Shown: positions 45,254 to 53,793 of the stretch, in pieces
Layout of the letters: each line of letters begins with the position of its first letter
Position numbering within the stretch: the stretch's first letter is position 1
Assembly (NCBI RefSeq): GCF_007677725.1
Contig: NZ_VEDF01000004.1
Coordinates: 62,001 to 126,000, forward strand
Origin: Pseudomonas sp. URMO17WK12:I11
GTDB lineage: Bacteria > Pseudomonadota > Gammaproteobacteria > Pseudomonadales > Pseudomonadaceae
DNA length: 64,000 bases
Direction of reading: 5' to 3'
The notes under the pieces: model-generated
Told to the model about the DNA's origin: nothing
What the model saw: only the letters and a program-made list of their open reading frames with translations
Databases searched by the model: none
Made by a program: the position numbers and the translations under genes

Positions 45254-45718
45254 ATGAACGCGATCGATTTGCTGACACAGGACCATCAACTGGTGAAGAA
45301 ACTGCTCGAGGAGCTGTCCTCGACCACAGAGCGTGCGGTAAAAAAACGCGCTGACCTGCTGGCCCGGATCAAGCAGGAGGTCAGCATCCACACAGCGCTG
45401 GAAGAAGAGATCCTGTACCCGGCGATCAAGCAGGCCGGTGGCAAGGAAGAAGAGAAGATGTACTACGAGGCCAAGGAGGAACACCGCACCGTGGACTCGC
45501 TGGTGATTCCCGACCTGCTGGAAACCGAAACCGGTACCGTCGAATTCGCCGGCCGAGTCAAAGTGATGAAAGAGCTGCTTGAGCATCACATCGAAGAAGA
45601 AGAAAGCGAGCTGTTCCCAACTGCCCGCAAACTGCTGGGCAAGCAACAACTCGACGAGATGGGCTTGGCCATGGAAGCGCAGAAGAAACTGCTCAAAGGT
45701 GAGCAACGCGCGGCCTGA
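45254..45718 (+). CDS. Hemerythrin-domain protein
   Basis: 154 residues, four-helix hemerythrin fold. Metal-ligand histidines and carboxylates in LTQDHQLVK, SIHTALEEEILYP, KEEHRTVD and LLEHHIEEEESELFP. Likely a non-haem di-iron protein binding oxygen or nitric oxide, or storing iron. AAGAGGTGCTCC precedes the ATG; an earlier in-frame ATG at 45188 has no ribosome site. It follows the GH15 gene by 82 bases and ends at a hairpin. Confidence 0.88.
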   Translation: MNAIDLLTQDHQLVKKLLEELSSTTERAVKKRADLLARIKQEVSIHTALEEEILYPAIKQAGGKEEEKMYYEAKEEHRTVDSLVIPDLLETETGTVEFAGRVKVMKELLEHHIEEEESELFPTARKLLGKQQLDEMGLAMEAQKKLLKGEQRAA

Positions 45719-45724
45719 CCACGG

Positions 45725-45750
45725 CCAGCGCGCCTGCCCAGGCGCGCTGG
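45725..45750. terminator. Strong bidirectional hairpin
   Basis: CCAGCGCGCCTG at 45725-45736 pairs perfectly with CAGGCGCGCTGG at 45739-45750, a 12-bp stem with two bases between. It lies between the convergent hemerythrin and Gfo/Idh genes. Only TT follows on the plus strand, so termination may be Rho-assisted. Confidence 0.65.
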
Positions 45751-45758
45751 TTCATCGC

Positions 45759-46868
45759 TTACTCGGTAGGCGACTCGGTAGCGATCATCGGCGGCACGTC
45801 AGCCAGCGGGAATGCCCGGCGCTGTTCGCGGCGACGCGCAAACGGCCGAGGGGCCAAGGGTTCGAGCTGCTGGGCCTGGCCTGTCTGCAAAGCCCGCTCA
45901 ATTGCCGCAACCACGCGCACGTCGCGCCAGCCCTCTTCACCATCCGGCTCTGGGTCCTGGCCATTGAGAATGCAATCGGAAAAATACGCTGTTTCACCCG
46001 CGAACTGGTCCACGACTGGGTTGACGTGGACGCGAGTCTCGCCGTCGATGGTTGCACGATAACTGATCGCCACCCCTTCCCCGTAACCAAAGCAAGGCGA
46101 CGCCTCGATTTCCCCCTTGCTGCCCAACAGCTGGAAGCGCTCGGTGTCAGGCAAGGTGTAGCTGACGGTGAACTGCGCCAGGCGCTCCTCGGGAAAACGC
46201 AAGCTGACGGTGACCGTGTCCCAGGTGTCCATGGTGCTGCCTGGCGAGCGCACCCCCACCGCCGACACTTCGATCGGCTCGGCATTGAACAACTGGCGCA
46301 CCATGTTCAGTGGATAAGGCCCCATGTCCGCAACCGGGCCGACGCCGAAGCCGTCTTGCGCACGATGGTTACTCGGCTTGACGCGCTGAGTGAAAATCGA
46401 TGTGAACAGTCGCGGGTCACCGAAGTGGCCGGCATGCACGCGTTCGATCATGTCCAGCGTTCCCGGCTCACAGTGCAGGCGATAGGCGATCATCAACTTC
46501 GCGCCGCTGCGTTTGGCCGCCTCGATCATCGCCAGGCAATCGGCTTCACGGGTGCCCATGGGCTTTTCCAGCAGCACATGGATGCCCGCCTCCAAGGCCG
46601 GGATGACGAACTCGCGATGCCTGAAATTGGGCGTGGCCACGTACACTGCATCAATCTCACCAGCGCTCAGCAGCGCCGCGTAGTCTTCGTAGGCATAGGC
46701 CTTTAGGCCATACTGCCCGGCCAATTGCGTGGCTTTCTGTGGATCGCCGGTGACCAGGGCGGTGATGACCGAATTGTCGGTCTGGCCAATACCGGGCATG
46801 AATGCCCCTTGGGAAATCGAGCCTCCGGCCACTACGCCATAGCGAATCTTGCCTGCTGCATTGGGCAT
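45759..46868 (-). CDS. Gfo/Idh/MocA-family oxidoreductase
   Basis: 369 residues, NAD(P)-dependent sugar/inositol-type dehydrogenase. Rossmann region YGVVAGGSISQGAFMPGIG, family lysine in VLLEKPMGTRE and MADGPYPLN-like MGPYPLNMVRQLF. The substrate is unknown; the C-terminal beta domain is complete. AGGAGGGGTTTC precedes ATG 46868, against an upstream start at 46898. Confidence 0.85.
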   Translation of the reverse strand: MPNAAGKIRYGVVAGGSISQGAFMPGIGQTDNSVITALVTGDPQKATQLAGQYGLKAYAYEDYAALLSAGEIDAVYVATPNFRHREFVIPALEAGIHVLLEKPMGTREADCLAMIEAAKRSGAKLMIAYRLHCEPGTLDMIERVHAGHFGDPRLFTSIFTQRVKPSNHRAQDGFGVGPVADMGPYPLNMVRQLFNAEPIEVSAVGVRSPGSTMDTWDTVTVSLRFPEERLAQFTVSYTLPDTERFQLLGSKGEIEASPCFGYGEGVAISYRATIDGETRVHVNPVVDQFAGETAYFSDCILNGQDPEPDGEEGWRDVRVVAAIERALQTGQAQQLEPLAPRPFARRREQRRAFPLADVPPMIATESPTE

Positions 46869-46940
46869 GAAACCCCTCCTGTTGGTGACGGTGATCAACG
46901 CTTGTGTCCATTAAGTGGGCAAGCAGCACGCGCCGGAGGT

Positions 46941-47675
46941 TCAATCAATCTGGCTGACGCCTTGCGCAAGCAACCGCTCAAGTGCCAGGGCGTCAGCCAA
47001 GGCTGCACCACTGGCGGTGTTGTCGAATATGCACCAGCACGGCACACCGGCATCACTGCTGCGCCGCAGTGCTTGAGCCAGCCGCTTCAGGTAAGTCTCG
47101 GGGTAAGGACTGTGGTAAATCCGCGGCTCTCCGTGCAGGCGCCAATACACCAGCCCAGGCCAGCCACCAGGCTGGGCATCGGTATCGAAGCGCGACGGGC
47201 TGGCCGCTACTTGAGCAATGTGCAGATCATCGAGCATCGCTTGCGCCGCCTGCCAACTGGGATGTCTGGGCTCAACGGCCACTGCACCTTGATGGCGCCG
47301 ACGCAACTGTTCGAAGAACTTACGGGTAGTGACTGTGTGGTACTCCAGCGACGGCGGCAATTGCACCAGCAGGCAACCCAGGCGCTGACCGAGTTGCGTG
47401 CATGGGTGCAAGAAATCATCGAGCGCCGCTTCGCACTCGATCAGGCGCCGTTCGTGGGTGATGGCTTTGGGCATCTTGACCGCAAAAGCAAACCCCTCTG
47501 GCACCGATGCCGCCCAACGCGCGTAGGTTTGCGGTCGGTGGGGACGGTAGAACGAGCTGTTGATCTCTACTGCATTCAGGCGCAGCGCATAGCGCTGCAG
47601 GTGACTGCCCGCACTGGCGAACTGCTCGGCCATGGCAGCCGAGACGCTCCAGCCTGCACAGCCAAGGTGGATCAT
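46941..47675 (-). CDS. DUF72 family protein
   Basis: 244 residues, a TIM-barrel family of unknown activity. Signatures: HLGCAGWS at the start, VEINSSFYRPHRPQTYARWA, FAFAVKMPKAITHERRL, LLVQLPPSL, VAVEPRHPSW and YWRLHGEPRIYHSPY. The barrel ends CWCIFDNTASGAALADAL. It precedes the Gfo/Idh gene by 72 bases on the same strand; possible cotranscription. Confidence 0.85.
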   Translation of the reverse strand: MIHLGCAGWSVSAAMAEQFASAGSHLQRYALRLNAVEINSSFYRPHRPQTYARWAASVPEGFAFAVKMPKAITHERRLIECEAALDDFLHPCTQLGQRLGCLLVQLPPSLEYHTVTTRKFFEQLRRRHQGAVAVEPRHPSWQAAQAMLDDLHIAQVAASPSRFDTDAQPGGWPGLVYWRLHGEPRIYHSPYPETYLKRLAQALRRSSDAGVPCWCIFDNTASGAALADALALERLLAQGVSQID

Positions 47676-47817
47676 CGTGGGGCCTCCAAGAGTCTTTGCT
47701 GCAGTGGAGTCGCTGGCGCCGCCGGGCGTTCAATTGGCAATCGGATTGAACAGGCAGGTCGATCGACTGCCCCACCTATGTAACGACTGCCGAATCACTT
47801 ACGAAGAGGACAAGTCC

Positions 47818-47967
47818 ATGATCGATCCCAACCATCCCGACCCCTACGTCGACAACGTGCCACACAACCCAGGCGATTCTGTGCCAGCACCTGAACCTGA
47901 GGCAGAGCCTGAGGCGCCCGAATGGCCTGAAGGGCAAGTGCCACCTGAGGAGCAGTCGGACGGCTGA
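47818..47967 (+). CDS. Small acidic proline-rich protein
   Basis: 49 residues (starting MIDPNHPDPYVDNVPHNPGD), with the repeat-like PEPEAEPEAPEWPEGQ; disordered, strongly acidic. AGAGGACAAGTCC is a good ribosome site. Similar tiny proteins occur in P. putida; function unknown. The stop is five bases before the stop of the convergent gene on the other strand. Confidence 0.55.
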   Translation: MIDPNHPDPYVDNVPHNPGDSVPAPEPEAEPEAPEWPEGQVPPEEQSDG

Positions 47968-47972
47968 ATGCT

Positions 47973-48269
47973 TCAATGACCCGCTGTCTGCGCCGTACCA
48001 GGCTCGAGCTGCAGAGCGATGCGCCTGGCATACCCCACGCCCCATACCAGCGCCCGGCTCATGGTTTCACCCGGGCGCTGGGCGTAGGCCCGCTCGACCC
48101 ATACCGTGCCATCGGCTCGGTACACGCCGATGAACAACTGCGTCGCCCCCGTGCGCGAGAGCCGCGTCTGCACCTCAAGGCTCGTGCCGTCGGCGAGCGT
48201 TTCTTCATGGGTCTGGCTTGGCAGGATCGATTCGCGCCACTGATGGTAGGTCAGGCCTCGTCTTTTCAT
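47973..48269 (-). CDS. Conserved hypothetical protein
   Basis: 98 residues, probably soluble alpha/beta: KRRGLTYHQWRESILPSQ, a beta-hairpin TLADGTSLEVQTRLSRTGAT and an Ala/Arg helix ALVWGVGYARRIALQL. GTGGAGGACTCAAGCG decides ATG 48269 over 48311. I do not recognise a family. Confidence 0.6.
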   Translation of the reverse strand: MKRRGLTYHQWRESILPSQTHEETLADGTSLEVQTRLSRTGATQLFIGVYRADGTVWVERAYAQRPGETMSRALVWGVGYARRIALQLEPGTAQTAGH

Positions 48270-48448
48270 CGCTTGAGTCCTCCACGGGGTTGTTATCGGT
48301 AGAGGACTCATAACCTTGTACGGTCGAAATCGATTGCCGCGAACAGACAGCCGGCCAGCTGCGCAATTCGATTGATCTACGGTAATCCACGAACGTCACC
48401 CACTCAGGACATGCACTTCACTTCACGCAACCAGGAGGCGCGCCCCGC

Positions 48449-49573
48449 ATGAATGACCGCATCATTGCATTGTTTACCGACACCACCGTATTCGGTATTT
48501 CCATCCTCAATTTGCTGCTCGCACTGACCGTCGCCATCGTCACGTTCCTGGTCTCGCGCGCCGTGATCAGTTTTCTGCTACGCCGGGTTCGGCGTTGGTC
48601 GGAGCATGACGGTGCCATGAGCCATGTGCTGGTCAAGGTGCTCTCGGGCACCAGCAATTTTCTGCTGTTCCTCGCCTCGCTGCTGGTTGGCTTGAGCATG
48701 CTCGACCTGCCCGAGCGCTGGCTGACCCGAGTCGGCAGTTTATGGTTCGTAGTCGCTGCGTTGCAGATCGGTCTTTGGGCCAACCGCGCCATTGGCCTGG
48801 GGCTCAATCGCTATTTCGCTCGCCATAGCGCCGAAGGCCTGAACCAGGGCAGTGCCCTGGCCACCCTGTCGGCGTGGGGCGCGCGCGTGCTGCTGTGGTC
48901 AGTGGTGCTGCTGGCGATGCTGTCCAACCTCGGGGTCAATATCACGGCCTTTGTCGCCAGTCTGGGCGTCGGCGGTATCGCGGTAGCCCTGGCGGTACAG
49001 AACATTCTCGGCGACCTGTTCGCTTCGTTGTCGATTGCCGTGGACAAGCCGTTCGAGGTCGGCGACTTCATCGTCATCGGCCCGCTGGCAGGCACTGTGG
49101 AGCATGTGGGTCTGAAGACCACGCGCATTCGCAGCCTTGGCGGCGAACAGATCGTCATGGCCAATGCCAGCATGATCAGCAGCACCATCCAGAACTACAA
49201 GCGCTTGCAGGAGCGACGCATCGTCTTCGAGTTCGGCCTGTCTTATGACACGCCGACAGAAGCTGTGAAAAAGGCCCCAGCGATCGTCGAGGAGGCGATC
49301 AGAGCACAGGACCAGGCCCGCTTCGACCGTGCGCACCTGCGCGGCTTTGGCAAGGAGGCGCTGGAGTTCGAGTGCGTGTATATCGTCCAGGACCCAGGCT
49401 ACAACCTGTACATGGATATTCAGCAGGCGATCAATTTCCGCTTGCTCGAACGTTTCTCCAAGATCGGCGCGAAGTTTGCAGTCCCAGTGCGGGCAATCAA
49501 AGTCACGGCCTTGCCGCAGGAAGCCATTGTGACGACGGCAAGCCGAGAAGGTGTCGATGCCCGGAACGCTTGA
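48449..49573 (+). CDS. MscS-family mechanosensitive channel
   Basis: 374 residues, inner-membrane channel opening on osmotic downshift. At least four membrane helices; the pore-lining TM3 is FVASLGVGGIAVALAVQNILGD with its Gly/Ala pattern, followed by the beta domain PFEVGDFIVIGPLAGTVEHV. The C-terminal alpha/beta part is complete. CAGGAGGCG precedes the ATG. It is larger than E. coli MscS (286) and belongs to the YbdG-like group. Confidence 0.88.
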   Translation: MNDRIIALFTDTTVFGISILNLLLALTVAIVTFLVSRAVISFLLRRVRRWSEHDGAMSHVLVKVLSGTSNFLLFLASLLVGLSMLDLPERWLTRVGSLWFVVAALQIGLWANRAIGLGLNRYFARHSAEGLNQGSALATLSAWGARVLLWSVVLLAMLSNLGVNITAFVASLGVGGIAVALAVQNILGDLFASLSIAVDKPFEVGDFIVIGPLAGTVEHVGLKTTRIRSLGGEQIVMANASMISSTIQNYKRLQERRIVFEFGLSYDTPTEAVKKAPAIVEEAIRAQDQARFDRAHLRGFGKEALEFECVYIVQDPGYNLYMDIQQAINFRLLERFSKIGAKFAVPVRAIKVTALPQEAIVTTASREGVDARNA

Positions 49574-49587
49574 GGGTGAAAGAGGGA

Positions 49588-49616
49588 CCCGCAGCGGGTA
49601 GTCGAGCCGCTGCGGG
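49588..49616. terminator. Bidirectional hairpin
   Basis: CCCGCAGCGG (49588-49597) and CCGCTGCGGG (49607-49616) form a perfect 10-bp stem with a nine-base loop between convergent mscS-like and Mn-catalase genes. No T-run. Confidence 0.65.
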
Positions 49617-49623
49617 ATAGGGG

Positions 49624-50502
49624 TTACAGCGGTTGATCACCATTGACTTTGCCTAACTCGGCGCCAGTCATCGGTTGTGCCTCTGGATTGGACATGGTCC
49701 GGATCTTCATGGCCTCAGCCGTCGCCGCCGATTCGGCATCGAGCTGCACCGTGGCCATGCCGTCACCGCCATCTACCGCAGGCTCGGGCTGTTCGACATA
49801 GACCCAGTCCTGACCCTCATTCCAGGAGCCACGCACGTCTTCACCCTGGGACATGTTGAAGTAAGTGCGGTTGAACTCAGGGTCGCCCGGCAGCTTGCCT
49901 TGCGGGAAGTTGGGTTGAATCGAGTGCAATGCCTTCTCGAAAGACATCTGATGGGCAATTTCTCGGCTCATCAGAAAACCCAGCGCGTCCTTGATGCCCG
50001 GATCGTCCGTCACGTTGATCAGGCGTTCATAGACGATCTTGGCCCGCGCTTCGGCCGCTATGTTCGAGCGCAAGTCAGCGGTGGGCTCGCCAATGGTATC
50101 GATGTACGCTGCCGTCCAAGGGATGCCGCCAGAATTGACCAGCGCCGCACCCCCGCCGTACAGCAGGCTGGTGATGTGCGAATCGTTACCGGCGCCGGTC
50201 AATGAGCGATACAGCTCGCCTTCGGCATCGATACCTTCAGCCATACGGCCCTTGGCGCCTTTGTTGAGCATCACCACGATCGAACCGATGATCTCCAGGT
50301 GGCTGAGTTCCTCGGTGGCGATGTCGAACAGCATGTCTTTGCGACCTGGATCGTCCTCGGTGACCGCCTGAGTGAAGTAACGCATGGCTGCGGCCAGTTC
50401 GCCTTGCGGTCCGCCGAACTGCTCAAGAAGCAGGTTGGCCAATCCCGGATTGGGTTCGGCCACTCGTACGGTGTATTGCAGTCGCTTGTTATGCATGAAC
50501 AT
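49624..50502 (-). CDS. Manganese (non-haem) catalase
   Basis: 292 residues, decomposes hydrogen peroxide with a di-manganese site. Ligands: Glu in QGELAAAMRYF, Glu-x-x-His in TEELSHLE, Glu in NIAAEARAKIVYE and Glu/His in SREIAHQMSFEK. The C-terminal lid-like tail (GDWVYVEQPEPAVDGG region) is shorter than in some. ATG 50502 follows GAGGAATTTGCCT; the frame's ATG at 50517 is part of the ribosome site. The KGG-repeat gene lies upstream on the same strand 60 bases away and is likely the same stress operon. Confidence 0.9.
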   Translation of the reverse strand: MFMHNKRLQYTVRVAEPNPGLANLLLEQFGGPQGELAAAMRYFTQAVTEDDPGRKDMLFDIATEELSHLEIIGSIVVMLNKGAKGRMAEGIDAEGELYRSLTGAGNDSHITSLLYGGGAALVNSGGIPWTAAYIDTIGEPTADLRSNIAAEARAKIVYERLINVTDDPGIKDALGFLMSREIAHQMSFEKALHSIQPNFPQGKLPGDPEFNRTYFNMSQGEDVRGSWNEGQDWVYVEQPEPAVDGGDGMATVQLDAESAATAEAMKIRTMSNPEAQPMTGAELGKVNGDQPL

Positions 50503-50562
50503 AGGCAAATTCCTCATCAGACGCCGGGCCGGTGTCTACCGTCCCGGCGTTTTCATCGAAGA

Positions 50563-50844
50563 TCAGCGGTTGTCATCACTCTTGCGCCCGCCGCCGTGGC
50601 TGGCTTGGCCGCCCTTGCGGCCAGCTTCGGAGGCCTTTTCCCGGTCATTGGCGAAGTTGCCGCCAGAGCCACTGCCTTGCCCGCCTTTGGACGAGCCGCT
50701 GGTTTGGCTGTGTGAGCCGCCACCAGAAGCTTGCCCACCTTTTTTGCCGGCTTCGGACGCCTTCTCCCGGTCATTGGCAAAGTTGCCTGGATTGGAGTTG
50801 GCACTGCCGCCTTGATTACCGCGGTTGTCTTGGTTGTTAGCCAT
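50563..50844 (-). CDS. KGG-repeat general stress protein
   Basis: 93 residues, Gly/Ser/Asn-rich, hydrophilic. Two copies of NFANDREKASEAG(K/R)KGGQAS, the KGG/con-10 repeat of general stress proteins (YciG-like). The first 7 residues MANNQDN are identical to those of the protein at 62066. Function is protective but not mechanistically known. ATG 50844 has GAGGTGA at good spacing; an ATG two codons earlier is too close. Confidence 0.85.
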   Translation of the reverse strand: MANNQDNRGNQGGSANSNPGNFANDREKASEAGKKGGQASGGGSHSQTSGSSKGGQGSGSGGNFANDREKASEAGRKGGQASHGGGRKSDDNR

Positions 50845-51114
50845 GATCATTCACCTCAGTCGTTAACACAGGTTGGTCTGTGTAAAAAGACTGACCGGGG
50901 CCAAGCGCCGTGGGGTTCACCCGATTTACCAACGCCTGACGAAACGCGCGAAGGACCGGGGTGCCAGATATTGGCGCGGGTTCATCGGCAACTATCAATG
51001 TCAGCTCCCAGCTATCCGCCGCGCTCGCGAAGAGTCCGTTCGTCGATCCCATCGCACATCAGCCAGCAGTCTGGGCCGAACAGATTGTGTTCAACGTAAA
51101 AACGGAGATACACC

Positions 51115-51534
51115 ATGAAGATGATGAAGCCACACACCTTGATGCTTGCGCTGTGCCTGGGCGCCAGCGCGCCGCTCGCGCTTGCGGCCACGGATATGAA
51201 CGACCAGCGCTCACCCGGCACACAAACCCATGACTCGGGCCATATGAACGGCTCGGGCACTGGCAGCAGCACCGGCACTGGCACCCCTGGTACCGGGATG
51301 GAGAGCGGTTCAGGCACCGGCACCAATGGCACCGACAGTACAGGCGGCGACGGCACCACCAATGGCACCGGTACTGGCTCGGGCATGGGCGGCTCAGGCA
51401 TGGGTGGCTCTGGCGGTACCGGTACCGGTACGGGCACAGGTAGCGGTACCGGGACAGGCAGCGGCACTGGCACTGGCGGCGGCATGGGCGGCGCTGGCGG
51501 CAGCGGCTCTGGCGGAGCAGGTGGCGGTAGCTGA
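51115..51534 (+). CDS. Secreted Gly/Thr/Ser-repeat protein
   Basis: 139 residues: signal peptide (LMLALCLGASAPLALA), then a low-complexity tail of Gly, Ser, Thr with short GTGSGTG- and GGSGMGG-type repeats, with no charged core. The coding DNA is a microsatellite-like tract (about 51240-51530), liable to length change by slippage. Possibly an extracellular matrix, cryoprotective or ice-surface protein; no known family. GGAGATACACC precedes the ATG. Confidence 0.6.
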   Translation: MKMMKPHTLMLALCLGASAPLALAATDMNDQRSPGTQTHDSGHMNGSGTGSSTGTGTPGTGMESGSGTGTNGTDSTGGDGTTNGTGTGSGMGGSGMGGSGGTGTGTGTGSGTGTGSGTGTGGGMGGAGGSGSGGAGGGS

Positions 51535-51675
51535 TTCAGGAGACCCACGTGCAAACCGCAACATCTACTCTCTGTTGATCGGTAGCGGTCGCCGAAACAT
51601 CACTCGATGCGACGACCGTGCTGATCAGCAGCTACCCTCAAGCCGCTGACAGGTTGTTGAATCTCAGGAGCTGGC

Positions 51676-53148
51676 ATGACGACTCGGGCCGTGCAGCAAT
51701 CCAGCACTTCGTCCCAAGAGCGCCTGTACACAACGGATATCCCCGCCCGCCTCGACCGCCTGCCTTGGACTCGCTTTCATACCCTGTTGGTGTTCGCGCT
51801 GGGCATCACCTGGCTGCTGGACGGACTCGAAGTGACATTGGCCGGCGCAGTTTCCGGTGCGCTGAAAAGCAGCCCGGCATTGGCCATGAGTAACACAGAC
51901 ATCGGCTTGGCCGGCGCGGCTTATATCGGCGGCGCAGTAATCGGTGCCTTGTTTTTCGGTTGGCTGACCGATCGACTGGGACGCCGCAAACTGTTTTTCA
52001 TCACCTTGTTTCTTTATATCGGCGCGACCGCGGCTACCGCTTTTGCCTGGGATTTCTGGAGCTTCCTGCTGTTGCGCTTTCTGACAGGCGCAGGCATTGG
52101 CGGGGAATACACGGCCATCAACTCGACCATCCAGGAATTCACCCCGGCGCGCTATCGCGGTTGGGTCGATCTGACCATCAACGGCACGTTCTGGTTGGGT
52201 GCTGCATTGGGCGCAATCGGTGCGGTGTACTTGCTCGACCCCGCGATTGCCGGAGGAGATCTGGGATGGCGTCTGTGCTTTGGCATCGGTGCGGTATTGG
52301 GTCTGTTGATCATGCTCATGCGTCTGTGGATCCCTGAAAGTCCACGCTGGTTAATGATCCACGACCAGCCAGCTGAAGCAGAACGGGTAGTCGCCAGCAT
52401 CGAGCGGCAATACCGCGCGCGGGGTATCGACCTGCCGCCGCTCCAAGCGCCGCCACTGCGCCTGCGCGCCCGCCAGCACACGCCTTTGGCAGAGGTGATG
52501 CGCACCCTGTTCGTCACGCATCGGCGCCGCGCCTGGGTCGGCCTGACCCTGCTGAGCGCCCAGGCTTTTTTCTACAATGCAATTTTTTTCACCTATGCCC
52601 TGGTATTGACCGACTTCTACGGCGTGCCGGCAGCCAAGGTGGGCTGGTACATCCTGCCGTTCGCGCTCGGTAACTTCTGTGGTCCGCTGTTGCTTGGCCG
52701 GCTGTTCGATGTCATCGGGCGGCGCGTGATGATCAGCGCCACCTACTTGATATCCGGCGCTCTGCTGGCGTTCAGCGGTTACCTGTTCGAGCAGCAGCTG
52801 ATTGACGTCACGCAGCAAACCCTGGCCTGGATGGTGATTTTCTTCTTTGCTTCGGCAGCAGCCAGTTCAGCGTATCTCACTGTGGCGGAGACATTCCCGC
52901 TAGAGATTCGCGCCCTGGCGATCGCCGTATTCTATGCCTTTGGCACCGCCCTGGGCGGCCTGATCGGCCCGACCCTGTTCGGCGCGCTGATCGAATCAGG
53001 TGAGCGCGCCAATGTGTTGGTCGGTTATCTGATCGGCGCCGCCCTGATGGTCATCGCTGGCTTGACCCAAGCGCTTTGGGGCGTTGCGGCGGAGCGTCGA
53101 TCCTTGGAAGAGGTGGCCAAACCACTGTCTCAGGTCAATGACCGATAA
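51676..53148 (+). CDS. MFS transporter, metabolite:H+ symporter type
   Basis: 490 residues, twelve membrane helices. Signatures: GWLTDRLGRRKLF between TM2 and TM3, RFLTGAGIGGEYTAINSTIQEF, WIPESPRWL after TM6 and FDVIGRRVM between TM8 and TM9. The LDGLEVTLAG near TM1 and the N-terminal group place it with sugar/aromatic-acid-type porters; substrate unknown. CAGGAG precedes the ATG. It stands alone. Confidence 0.85.
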   Translation: MTTRAVQQSSTSSQERLYTTDIPARLDRLPWTRFHTLLVFALGITWLLDGLEVTLAGAVSGALKSSPALAMSNTDIGLAGAAYIGGAVIGALFFGWLTDRLGRRKLFFITLFLYIGATAATAFAWDFWSFLLLRFLTGAGIGGEYTAINSTIQEFTPARYRGWVDLTINGTFWLGAALGAIGAVYLLDPAIAGGDLGWRLCFGIGAVLGLLIMLMRLWIPESPRWLMIHDQPAEAERVVASIERQYRARGIDLPPLQAPPLRLRARQHTPLAEVMRTLFVTHRRRAWVGLTLLSAQAFFYNAIFFTYALVLTDFYGVPAAKVGWYILPFALGNFCGPLLLGRLFDVIGRRVMISATYLISGALLAFSGYLFEQQLIDVTQQTLAWMVIFFFASAAASSAYLTVAETFPLEIRALAIAVFYAFGTALGGLIGPTLFGALIESGERANVLVGYLIGAALMVIAGLTQALWGVAAERRSLEEVAKPLSQVNDR

Positions 53149-53228
53149 CCTGCCGCTCGTCTAGCCAAAGGCACTGCCGCGCGGCGCGGCATTCAACTGT
53201 TCGGAAGAAACTGCGAGGAGAAAGGACC

Positions 53229-53609
53229 ATGGCACGTGGCGACAAAGACAAGTACACCGAAAAGCAAAAGCGCAAAGCCGAGCACATCGAGGAAAGTTAC
53301 GAGCACAAGGGCATGAACAAGGACGAGGCCGAATCCCGCGCCTGGGCGACGGTAAACAAACAATCAGGCGGCGGCGAAAAATCTGGCGGCTCGGGCAAAA
53401 AGACGTCTGCGCACGAGAAGAAAACAGCACGCTCCGACTCTGCCAAGCGCGCCGCCAAGACCCGTGAGGGTCATGCGCGTTCGTCGAGCGATTCGCTGGA
53501 AAGCCAAACCAAGGAAAGCTTGCTCAAGGAGGCGCGCAGCAAGGACATCAAGGGCCGCTCGCGCATGACCAAGGCGCAGTTGATCGCAGCCCTGCAAAAG
53601 CATCGATAG
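53229..53609 (+). CDS. Rho-N/SAP-like small basic protein
   Basis: 126 residues. Basic N-terminal region KQKRKAEHIEESYEHKGMNK with ESRAWATVNKQSGGG, a Ser/Lys linker, and a C-terminal Rho-N-type helix pair (TKESLLKEARSKDIKGRSRM, AALQKHR). Such proteins bind nucleic acid or are found in general-stress sets. GAGGAG and a strong AAAGG precede the ATG. Function unproven. Confidence 0.7.
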   Translation: MARGDKDKYTEKQKRKAEHIEESYEHKGMNKDEAESRAWATVNKQSGGGEKSGGSGKKTSAHEKKTARSDSAKRAAKTREGHARSSSDSLESQTKESLLKEARSKDIKGRSRMTKAQLIAALQKHR

Positions 53610-53638
53610 AAAGACTGTCTTGCGGGGTGTCCAATTTC

Positions 53639-53758
53639 TTGGAGCGGCTTTGCCTCGCAATAGGGCTGCGCGGCGCCCCCCCCAGGCTTGCAGCTTCGCA
53701 ACCGGTATTGCCAGGGCCGCTTTGCGGCCCTTCCGCGACACGAGGTCGCTCCTGCAAA
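53639..53758. repeat. REP-like inverted pair (BIME)
   Basis: One unit (TTGGAGCGGCTTTGCCTCGC at 53639) and an inverted partner ending TCGCTCCTGCAAATGG near 53760; between them GGGCCGC-TTT-GCGGCCC at 53714-53730 is a perfect stem. This matches the layout of Pseudomonas intergenic REP doublets. The gene-free stretch here is the 184 bases between the Rho-N-like gene and the SRAP gene. Confidence 0.65.
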
Positions 53759-53793
53759 TGGATCGCGCCAGGTTAAAAAGCGAGGTAGATCTT

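Noticed and set aside
51240..51530. Repetitive tract as possible CRISPR array
   Set aside because: The repeats are 6-12 bases, in frame, without unique spacers; they code Gly/Thr/Ser repeats.
51012..51554. Proline-rich 180-codon ORF on the minus strand
   Set aside because: It is the complement of the Gly/Thr repeat gene, whose signal peptide and ribosome site decide the strand.
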